Source: an uncultured Gammaproteobacteria bacterium
Lineage (GTDB): Bacteria; Pseudomonadota; Gammaproteobacteria; Coxiellales; Coxiellaceae
DNA length: 5,962 bases
Direction: 5' to 3'
Assembly (NCBI GenBank): GCA_903870185.1
Contig: CAIQCE010000279.1
Span: 1-5,962, forward strand
This document shows, piece by piece, positions 1 to 4,927 of this stretch. A program made the translations under genes and the position numbers. Every line of letters starts with the position of its first letter. Position 1 is the first letter of the stretch. Under the pieces are notes generated by a model. The model ran no database searches. It was not told where the DNA came from and saw only the letters and a list, made by a program, of their open reading frames with translations.

Positions 1-628
1 ATCTAGAAAATTTATGATAAATATAAAGAGTCACCCAAGCTCCTAGGTACCAGCCCACCATAACATCACTCACGAAGTGCTTAGTTAAAATGATGCGCGT
101 GATACCTACCGACAAAATCAAGAGCAAACAAAGGTATCGATAACGAGGCCAAAGTAATGCCAAAGCTAATCCAAAAGCTGCAATAGTCGTACTATGTCCA
201 GACGGAAATGAAACCATCGACCAGTTAGTCTTAAAGAAATAAAAACCCCAACGAGCATGTTCAAACAACTCAATAGGTCTCGCCCTTCCAAAAATAAATT
301 TAAGGAAATCACAAATAAAACCCACTGCAGTTGTTGAACAAAATATAAATAGCCAAGCCTTCATTTCAGAAGGATTTTTATGAAAAACTTTATAATAGAA
401 CATCAGGGCAAGAGAAATAACCAAGGGAATGATACCCAATCCTAATAAAGAAACAGACTCACTAATTTTAAAAAAACTATGCGATACATGTTCATGCATA
501 TACTCAGTGATAGGCCTATCAAAAAAAACAAATGAAACAACCGCTAAACTCAGCCAAGTAATCATAAAAATAGGGCTCTGAATTAGAGCAATAAAAGACA
601 CCATCGATGGATATTTTTGAGATTTCAC
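1..628 (-). CDS. PAP2-family membrane phosphatase (partial, C-terminus beyond left edge)
   Basis: This is the start and most of an integral membrane phosphatase of the PAP2 superfamily, which removes phosphate from lipids such as lipid A, phosphatidate, phosphatidylglycerophosphate or undecaprenyl pyrophosphate. I translated 209 codons without a stop. All three catalytic motifs are present: KFIFGRARP at residues 110-118 (K-x6-RP), PSGH at 142-145, and R178-x5-H184-x3-D188. The usual serine before R178 is threonine. H145 and H184 are the expected catalytic histidines. Hydrophobic segments flank the motifs, and a last one (about 190-204) follows motif 3, so probably only a short tail is missing. 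The GTG start is chosen because AGGA lies 9 bp upstream and the codon follows the glycosyltransferase stop by one base. An internal ATG at codon 9 is the alternative start. Family assignment is firm. The substrate is unknown, although the glycosyltransferase neighbour favours an envelope glycolipid or lipid carrier. Confidence 0.9.
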   Translation of the reverse strand, partial: MKSQKYPSMVSFIALIQSPIFMITWLSLAVVSFVFFDRPITEYMHEHVSHSFFKISESVSLLGLGIIPLVISLALMFYYKVFHKNPSEMKAWLFIFCSTTAVGFICDFLKFIFGRARPIELFEHARWGFYFFKTNWSMVSFPSGHSTTIAAFGLALALLWPRYRYLCLLLILSVGITRIILTKHFVSDVMVGWYLGAWVTLYIYHKFSR

Positions 629-641
629 TTTAATTTTTCCT
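626..641 (-). promoter_or_regulatory. Ribosome binding site and stop/start junction coupling the phosphatase to the glycosyltransferase
   Basis: On the minus strand AGGA (641-638) lies inside the last codons of the glycosyltransferase, then TAA (632-630), one A, then GTG (628-626). The 9-bp spacing supports GTG as the true start, and the one-base gap suggests terminating ribosomes re-initiate there. No promoter or terminator fits between the two genes. Confidence 0.7.
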
Positions 642-2201
642 ATATAGATTTAATTTAATCCATTTTCCCGTACTGTAATTAAAGCCATTGATCGTCTTAA
701 TTAGACTTAGCTTAAAAGGCTTTAGATCCATCGCAACATTTTCTTCAACTAATAACCATCGATAATTATAGCCCAACTTTTGAGTGGCCAGAGCTGTATC
801 TAAAAATTCGACTTGATGAGTCCCTAAGTAAAACACTAAACTTGGCTCATTAAACCCAACGACCAAAAGTGGTTGTTGCTCAGAAATAAAGTTTTTTAAT
901 TCACTAATTTCAGCAACATGTCGAGCAATCCAAACCTCCTTTAAATCAGGAGGTAGCTTATAAAATAAAAATGGGACTACTAGACATATCATATAAACTA
1001 AAGATTGTGCTGATGCTAATCTACGATTTTTTATATTCAGAACTACTGAAATAGAAACACCAACAATCAGTATCAAGCTTAATATCATAGCTGATACCGG
1101 AATTTGCATTTGTAAATAATAAAATACTCCTGACACAATAGCTGCTAAAAATAAACTTATTAAAACCCAGAACCCCATATAAATCAGACGAATTCTTTTG
1201 AAGGGTAGCTCTACTCCATTTGTATTGACCAACAAAGTAGCAATCCATAATGAAATCGCCGGATAAATAGGTAACAAATATTGAGGCAATTTAGTAGGTA
1301 TTAATTCATAAACTAACCAGGCAGGAAGAGCCCATGCAGCTAAAAATTTGAGAATTTTAAGACTTCGATTTGCCCACCCATAGAAAATAGCCTCAAACAA
1401 AAATAATGAAATAGGCCAAAGTGCTATTAATGAAACTAACAGATAATAACCAGGCCATTGTCCATGCTTCTCTTGGCCTCCTTGAAGCTTTGGCAATGCA
1501 TCTCCCTTAAACATATCCCAAAGAAAATTGGAATGTGAATGTATGCTAAGAGCGAATATCCAAGAGACGCTCAAAAGTAAAAATAATGGTAAACCCCATT
1601 TTAAATGTAATCCCTTAATCCAGGATCGATCTCTATCTATTAAAAGTAAAAATACTATCGTTAGCGCTCCAAAGAGGGGCGTTAGGCCCTTGATTAAAAA
1701 TCCAAAAGCCATGAATGTCCAAAACATTAATGCATAGCGATATTGAGATTTATTCTTTGGCTGGTAAATTCTCCAGAGGGCTGTCTGCATTCCCACGATG
1801 CTCATTACCAAAACAGCATCTGTTAAAGCTAAATGAGCCTCGACTATCATTAATAACGAGCTTGCAAAAAAGGCTGAACCCCAGAAAGCTTGTCGATCTC
1901 CAACTAAAGCTCTACTCATATAATATAAGCACAGAATGGCAAACAGCGCGCCGAAGAAGGACGGCAACCGATATGGCCAAATTTGAGTTGAATCAACTTG
2001 GGAAAATGTAGAAACCGAAGCCGTCTGTAACCAATAGATACCTGGTGGCTTTAAGTGACGAGGTTTATCTTGAAACTTAATTTCAAAATATTGTTTAGAT
2101 TCAATAAGTTGTTTACTTGCCTGAACATAATGTCCCTCATCACGATCTGTGAGGGGCAGTGATCCAATTCCTGGCAAATAAAGTACCAAACAGAGTAACA
2201 T
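630..2201 (-). CDS. ArnT/PMT-like GT-C membrane glycosyltransferase
   Basis: This is a polytopic inner-membrane glycosyltransferase of the GT-C fold (GT39/GT83 type). These enzymes move a sugar from a polyprenyl-phosphate donor to an acceptor on the periplasmic face; ArnT adds aminoarabinose to lipid A. With M1 at 2201 the protein is 523 residues, close to the roughly 550 usual for ArnT. The acidic DRDE motif at residues 19-22, after membrane helix 1, is the expected site of the catalytic aspartate. It is followed by the conserved loop K51-PPGIYWL and by an acidic D128 in a hydrophobic helix. About ten to twelve hydrophobic segments run to roughly residue 415, followed by a soluble C-terminal domain of about 100 residues. 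The ATG at 2201 lacks a Shine-Dalgarno and cuts helix 1 short; the true N-terminus probably lies upstream (separate entry). Sugar and acceptor cannot be read from sequence, so no arnT symbol is given. It is the first gene of a pair with the PAP2 phosphatase. Confidence 0.85.
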   Translation of the reverse strand: MLLCLVLYLPGIGSLPLTDRDEGHYVQASKQLIESKQYFEIKFQDKPRHLKPPGIYWLQTASVSTFSQVDSTQIWPYRLPSFFGALFAILCLYYMSRALVGDRQAFWGSAFFASSLLMIVEAHLALTDAVLVMSIVGMQTALWRIYQPKNKSQYRYALMFWTFMAFGFLIKGLTPLFGALTIVFLLLIDRDRSWIKGLHLKWGLPLFLLLSVSWIFALSIHSHSNFLWDMFKGDALPKLQGGQEKHGQWPGYYLLVSLIALWPISLFLFEAIFYGWANRSLKILKFLAAWALPAWLVYELIPTKLPQYLLPIYPAISLWIATLLVNTNGVELPFKRIRLIYMGFWVLISLFLAAIVSGVFYYLQMQIPVSAMILSLILIVGVSISVVLNIKNRRLASAQSLVYMICLVVPFLFYKLPPDLKEVWIARHVAEISELKNFISEQQPLLVVGFNEPSLVFYLGTHQVEFLDTALATQKLGYNYRWLLVEENVAMDLKPFKLSLIKTINGFNYSTGKWIKLNLYRKN

Positions 2202-2242
2202 TAACCATAAGGCTGGTTTTATCGATTTAAAAATGGTTTCAT
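2202..2242 (-). other. Probable N-terminal extension of the glycosyltransferase: ATT start or frameshifted ATG
   Basis: Upstream of the ATG at 2201 the same frame stays open back to a TAG at about 2247, encoding FKSIKPALWL directly before M1. That completes the first membrane helix and gives it a basic cytoplasmic end. The stretch contains no in-frame ATG, GTG or TTG. Two readings are possible. One is an ATT start at 2234, with AGGGGG 8 bp upstream. The other is the ATG at 2242, which is out of frame by one base and would join the gene if the T5 run (2233-2229 on the minus strand) gained one T, giving MKPFFKSIKPALWL. As written, that ATG opens only a 7-codon frame ending in TAA. Confidence 0.5.
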
Positions 2243-2253
2243 CCCCCTATAAA
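2243..2253 (+). promoter_or_regulatory. Possible rpoH promoter -10 region (sigma32-like or sigma70-like)
   Basis: CCCCCTAT (2243-2250) matches seven of eight positions of the sigma32 -10 consensus CCCCATNT, and TATAAA (2248-2253) resembles a sigma70 -10. No convincing -35 lies at the right distance: TCGATT at 2222-2227 gives only three of six matches to TTGAAA, and ATTTAA at 2225-2230 is poor for sigma70. The C run is also the complement of the AGGGGG ribosome-binding candidate of the divergent gene, which could explain it. A transcript from here would carry the CIRCE in its leader. Another weak -10, CATAAT at 2323-2328, follows the CIRCE directly but lacks a -35. Confidence 0.25.
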
Positions 2254-2262
2254 ATCCAGCTC

Positions 2263-2291
2263 ACCATAGGAAAAGCTTCTCTTAATGTCAA
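2263..2291 (-). promoter_or_regulatory. Sigma70-type promoter for the glycosyltransferase-phosphatase pair
   Basis: On the minus strand there is a perfect -35 box TTGACA (2291-2286), a 17-bp spacer, and a -10 box TATGGT (2268-2263; four of six matches to TATAAT). Transcription would begin near 2256, leaving a short leader before the possible start codons at 2242, 2234 or 2201. The -35 box is separated from the CIRCE element by 4 bp, so bound HrcA might also hinder this promoter, though the element lies upstream of it. Spacing and the perfect -35 make this the best promoter match in the gap. Confidence 0.55.
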
Positions 2292-2295
2292 GAAA

Positions 2296-2322
2296 CTAGC
2301 ACTCAAAGACTGAGAGTGCTAA
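2296..2322. promoter_or_regulatory. CIRCE element (HrcA repressor operator) upstream of rpoH
   Basis: The left arm CTAGCACTC (2296-2304), a spacer of exactly 9 bp (2305-2313) and the right arm GAGTGCTAA (2314-2322) match the CIRCE consensus TTAGCACTC-N9-GAGTGCTAA at 17 of 18 arm positions. The only mismatch is the first base. CIRCE is bound by HrcA, the GroEL-dependent heat-shock repressor, and usually lies before groESL or an hrcA/dnaK operon. Here it ends 35 bp before the rpoH start codon, a normal position for an operator of that gene. The arms could also pair in the rpoH leader RNA. It is the strongest regulatory signal in the window; HrcA itself is not encoded here. Confidence 0.9.
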
Positions 2323-2344
2323 CATAATTTCACTTAGATTGGTA

Positions 2345-2348
2345 GAGG
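2345..2348 (+). promoter_or_regulatory. Ribosome binding site of rpoH
   Basis: GAGG ends 9 bp before the ATG at 2358. It is short but correctly spaced, and it supports this start, which also gives the usual RpoH length. Confidence 0.55.
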
Positions 2349-2357
2349 TATAATCTG

Positions 2358-3209
2358 ATGAATCAAGACTTACAACGCATACAATCCGCCCTTTCATTGG
2401 GAAGTATTGGATCCTATATCCATTGGACAAAGCAGATCCCTCTCTTAACTCCTGAAGAGGAGTATGATTTAGCAACTCGATTGCGTGAAAACAATGAGCT
2501 AGAAGCGGCTCGGAAGTTAATTCTTTCCCATCTACGTTTTGTCGTTCGAATTGCCCGTGGTTACGATGGCTATGGCTTATCACAATCTGATTTAATTCAA
2601 GAAGGTAATATTGGCCTAATGAAGGCAGTTAAGCGATTTGATCCCACTAAAGGGGTTCGATTAGTGTCTTTCGCCGTTCATTGGATCCGAGCTGAAATTC
2701 ACGAATTTGTACTCCGCAATTGGAGAATAGTTAAAGTTGCAACTACCAAAGCTCAGCGAAAATTATTCTTTAATTTACGAAAAGCCTCCAAAAAATTAGG
2801 TTGGTTCAGCGAGGCTGAAGTACAGGCTGTTGCCGAAGAATTAAATGTAAGCCCTAAAGAAGTCCGGAATATGGAAACCCGATTAAGCGCTTATGATGAA
2901 TCCTTTGATTTAGAAGACTCTGACGATGAACATTCTCACTTAAAACCAGCCCAGTATCTCGAAGATCAACGTTATAACCCTGCCCAACTTTTAGAATGCG
3001 ATGACTGGTCTTCTTCTCAAGAAAACAAGCTTTATTCTGCTCTAAATACATTAGATGAACGAAGCCAAGATATACTGCATCAGCGTTGGTTAAATCAAGA
3101 AAAGCAGACCCTCCATGAACTTGCTGATAAATACCAGGTTTCAGCGGAAAGAATTCGCCAGCTTGAAAAAATAGCCATGCAGAAATTGAAGTTGGCGATA
3201 GCAGCTTAA
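2358..3209 (+). CDS. rpoH: RNA polymerase heat-shock sigma factor sigma-32
   Basis: This is the alternative sigma factor that directs RNA polymerase to heat-shock promoters (chaperones and proteases). At 283 residues it is almost the same length as E. coli RpoH. Region 2.1 lies at about 53-73 (KLILSHLRFVVRIARGY), region 2.2 core binding at 74-96 (DLIQEGNIGLMKAVKRFDP), and regions 2.3-2.4 (-10 recognition) at about 100-132. The RpoH box QRKLFFNLR at 133-141 separates sigma-32 from RpoD and RpoS and from other group 3 factors. A helix-turn-helix of region 4.2 for the -35 box lies at about 250-278 (TLHELADKYQVSAERIRQLE). In E. coli this protein is controlled by DnaK/GroEL, FtsH and mRNA structure; the residues here do not show which of these apply. 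The CIRCE element 35 bp upstream suggests transcriptional control by HrcA. The com1-like gene follows after 48 bp with no clear terminator. Confidence 0.98.
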   Translation: MNQDLQRIQSALSLGSIGSYIHWTKQIPLLTPEEEYDLATRLRENNELEAARKLILSHLRFVVRIARGYDGYGLSQSDLIQEGNIGLMKAVKRFDPTKGVRLVSFAVHWIRAEIHEFVLRNWRIVKVATTKAQRKLFFNLRKASKKLGWFSEAEVQAVAEELNVSPKEVRNMETRLSAYDESFDLEDSDDEHSHLKPAQYLEDQRYNPAQLLECDDWSSSQENKLYSALNTLDERSQDILHQRWLNQEKQTLHELADKYQVSAERIRQLEKIAMQKLKLAIAA

Positions 3210-3220
3210 TAGTTTACGAT
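3192..3220 (+). promoter_or_regulatory. Candidate promoter for the com1-glyQS genes
   Basis: TTGGCG (3192-3197) and TACGAT (3215-3220) each match four of six bases of the sigma70 boxes and are separated by exactly 17 bp. Transcription would begin near 3227, about 30 bp before the GTG of the next gene. The -35 lies inside the last codons of rpoH. The match is modest, so read-through from rpoH is equally possible. Confidence 0.3.
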
Positions 3221-3244
3221 GTTCACTTTAAATCACCCGCTCTA

Positions 3245-3250
3245 AAAGGA
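3245..3250 (+). promoter_or_regulatory. Ribosome binding site that supports the GTG start of the com1-like gene
   Basis: AAAGGA ends 7 bp before GTG at 3258. It supports this non-ATG start, which also gives a complete signal peptide (basic residue, hydrophobic core, cleavage motif). Confidence 0.7.
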
Positions 3251-3257
3251 TCTCACT

Positions 3258-4010
3258 GTGAAAAATTCATTATTGTTCGCTGGAATACTCGCCCTAACAC
3301 CTGCTTTTAGTGTAAATGCTGCTGACAGCACCTTTACCCCAGACCAAGTCAAACAAATTCAAGAAGTCGTGCACCAATATTTAGTTAAAAATCCCCAGGT
3401 TTTAGTTGAAGCTTCTGAAGCCCTGCGCGATCAGATGCAAAAAGGTCAGGAAAAAGTCGCGATGAGTGCTATCAAAGACAATTCTAAAGTACTTTTTAAC
3501 GATCCAAACACACCCGTAATTGGCCCCAATACGGCTCAAGTCAGTATCGTTGAATTTTTTGACTATCAATGTGGACACTGTAAAGACATGAGCAAAACCA
3601 TCGATAGTTTAGTGAGCAAAAATACAAATCTTCGAGTGGTATTTAAAGAATTACCTATTTTTGGAAACAGCTCTGAGTATGCAGCTAAGGCGGCCATCGC
3701 TTCAGTAAAACAGGGTAAATTTTATCCCTTCCATCAAGCTTTGATGGAAACAAAAGGCCCCTTAAATAATGAAACGGTGCTAAAAATCGCAAAATCAGTT
3801 GGAATAGATACCGATCTATTAGCTAAACAAATGGAAGCTCCTGAGGTTAAAGGCGAGCTTAAGCAAAACTTTAAGCTGGCTCAAGATCTACAATTAGCAG
3901 GAACACCAGCATTTATTGTTGCTAATAAAGCTGGAACTCAATTTGGATTTATTCCAGGGGCTACTTCTGAACAAGCCTTAAACGCCCAAATTGCAAAAGT
4001 TAATAGCTAA
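3258..4010 (+). CDS. Com1/DsbA2-like periplasmic thiol:disulfide oxidoreductase
   Basis: This is a secreted thioredoxin-fold protein that forms or rearranges disulfide bonds in envelope proteins. Its 250 residues begin with a signal peptide, probably cut after VNA (residue 21). A helical region at about 27-75 matches the N-terminal part of Com1-type proteins, which in Legionella DsbA2 serves dimerisation. The catalytic fold follows, with active site C105-G-H-C108 preceded by VEFFDYQ and a cis-proline loop G215-T-P217. CGHC rather than the CPHC of classic DsbA, with threonine before the cis-proline, resembles isomerase-type enzymes (PDI, DsbC), so a combined oxidase/isomerase role is plausible. 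The sequence strongly resembles Coxiella Com1, an immunodominant outer-membrane-associated protein, as I remember it. Legionella DsbA2 is reported to act in assembly of the Dot/Icm secretion system; whether this organism has one cannot be seen. glyQ starts 2 bp after its stop. Confidence 0.92.
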   Translation: MKNSLLFAGILALTPAFSVNAADSTFTPDQVKQIQEVVHQYLVKNPQVLVEASEALRDQMQKGQEKVAMSAIKDNSKVLFNDPNTPVIGPNTAQVSIVEFFDYQCGHCKDMSKTIDSLVSKNTNLRVVFKELPIFGNSSEYAAKAAIASVKQGKFYPFHQALMETKGPLNNETVLKIAKSVGIDTDLLAKQMEAPEVKGELKQNFKLAQDLQLAGTPAFIVANKAGTQFGFIPGATSEQALNAQIAKVNS

Positions 4011-4012
4011 AG

Positions 4013-4927
4013 ATGTCTAGCTTGCAGAATCCAATCACCTTTCAGGAGGTGATTTTTAAGCTACAGCAATATTGGTCAGAACAAGGCTGTGTGATTCTGC
4101 AACCTCTAGATTTGGAAGTGGGGGCTGGTACATTCCACCCCGCTAGCTTTCTGAAAGCCATTGGACCAGAACCTTGGTCAGCCGCTTATGTTCAACCCTC
4201 TAGAAGACCAACAGATGGCCGATATGGGGAAAATCCTAATCGGCTACAACACTATTATCAATTTCAGGTCATTTTGAAACCCTCACCTGAAAACATTCAA
4301 GCTTTATATTTAGATTCGTTGCGTACTTTGGGAATTGATCCTTTATTACATGATATCCGCTTTGTAGAAGATAATTGGGAATCACCCACTTTAGGTGCTT
4401 GGGGTCTTGGATGGGAAGTCTGGCAAGATGGAATGGAGGTTTCACAATTCACATATTTTCAACAAGTCGGTGGATTAGAGTGTAAGCCTATTACGGGAGA
4501 ATTAACCTACGGCTTAGAGAGACTTGCGATGTTTATACAAGGCGTAGACAGTTTGTTTGACTTGGTGTGGACCGTAGGAAAAAATGGTCCTGTTAAATAT
4601 AGAGATATTTTTCATCAGAATGAAGTAGAAATGTCTCACTATAATTTTTCACACGCAGATGTAGATTTCCTAATGCTATCTTTTGAAAATTATGAACAAA
4701 ATGCAAAATCTCTTTGTCAAAAAAATCTTCCGTTAGCCGCATATGAAATGGTTTTAAAAGCTTCACACACATTTAACTTATTAGATTCTAGGCAAGCTGT
4801 ATCGGTCACCGAAAGACAGGCTTATATACTAAGAATTCGAAAATTAGCTCAAGAAATTGCAAAATCCTATTATTTGTCTCGAGAAGCCTTAGGTTTTCCA
4901 AATTTGAAGCAGGTGAATAATGCCTGA
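4013..4927 (+). CDS. glyQ: Glycyl-tRNA synthetase alpha subunit
   Basis: This is the catalytic alpha subunit of the bacterial alpha2beta2 glycyl-tRNA synthetase, which activates glycine with ATP for charging tRNA-Gly in the cytoplasm. It has 304 residues against 303 in E. coli, and the alignment from memory is nearly colinear. The class II signatures are present: a GPEPW...YVQPSRRPTDGRYGENPNR block (51-77) leading into LQHYYQFQV (motif 2, ATP binding), FVEDNWESPTLGAWGLGWEVW (117-137), and GLERLAM at 167-173 (motif 3 arginine). The end (...REALGFP) matches the family. The ATG has no Shine-Dalgarno and lies 2 bp after the com1-like stop codon. An in-frame TAG at 4004 excludes an upstream start, so translation probably depends on coupling from the preceding gene. 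glyS overlaps its last codons. A hairpin with an embedded anti-Shine-Dalgarno complement lies at codons 7-14. Confidence 0.98.
   Translation: MSSLQNPITFQEVIFKLQQYWSEQGCVILQPLDLEVGAGTFHPASFLKAIGPEPWSAAYVQPSRRPTDGRYGENPNRLQHYYQFQVILKPSPENIQALYLDSLRTLGIDPLLHDIRFVEDNWESPTLGAWGLGWEVWQDGMEVSQFTYFQQVGGLECKPITGELTYGLERLAMFIQGVDSLFDLVWTVGKNGPVKYRDIFHQNEVEMSHYNFSHADVDFLMLSFENYEQNAKSLCQKNLPLAAYEMVLKASHTFNLLDSRQAVSVTERQAYILRIRKLAQEIAKSYYLSREALGFPNLKQVNNA
4033..4054 (+). repeat. Perfect 8-bp inverted repeat enclosing an anti-Shine-Dalgarno complement near the glyQ start
   Basis: AATCACCT (4033-4040) and AGGTGATT (4047-4054) are exact inverted copies around a 6-base loop (TTCAGG). The right side includes AGGAGGTGAT (4044-4053), a ten-base complement to the typical 3' end of 16S rRNA. 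It begins 31 bases after the A of the glyQ ATG. No start codon lies at a useful distance downstream, so it is not an obvious internal initiation site. It encodes part of FQEVI, a conserved stretch, so chance is possible. Confidence 0.5.

Noticed and set aside
2219..2241. Seven-codon leader peptide from the ATG at 2242 on the minus strand (MKPFLNR)
   Set aside because: It has no attenuator-like run of codons or following terminator, and its AGGGGG directly touches the ATG. It is better explained as part of the displaced glycosyltransferase N-terminus.
2349..2354. Perfect TATAAT just before the rpoH ATG
   Set aside because: A start site about 7 bp downstream would fall inside the rpoH coding sequence, no -35 box lies 16-18 bp upstream, and the bases sit between the ribosome binding site and the start codon.
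2296..2583. Minus-strand open frame of 95 codons across the rpoH start and the CIRCE
   Set aside because: It lies antisense to conserved RpoH sequence, has no family resemblance and no ribosome binding site that I can see. The same applies to the short frames at 2854-3051 on the minus strand and at 1528-1737 and 1715-2011 on the plus strand, all opposite conserved genes, and to 1021-1248 on the minus strand, which lies inside the glycosyltransferase in another frame.
3210..3257. Terminator between rpoH and the com1-like gene
   Set aside because: No GC-rich inverted repeat followed by a T run is visible in these 48 bases, so read-through is likely.
3960..4012. T-box or glycine riboswitch before glyQ
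   Set aside because: Only 2 bp separate the preceding stop codon from the glyQ start, and no T-box-like or riboswitch-like structure is apparent; such leaders for tRNA synthetases are mainly found in Gram-positive bacteria.
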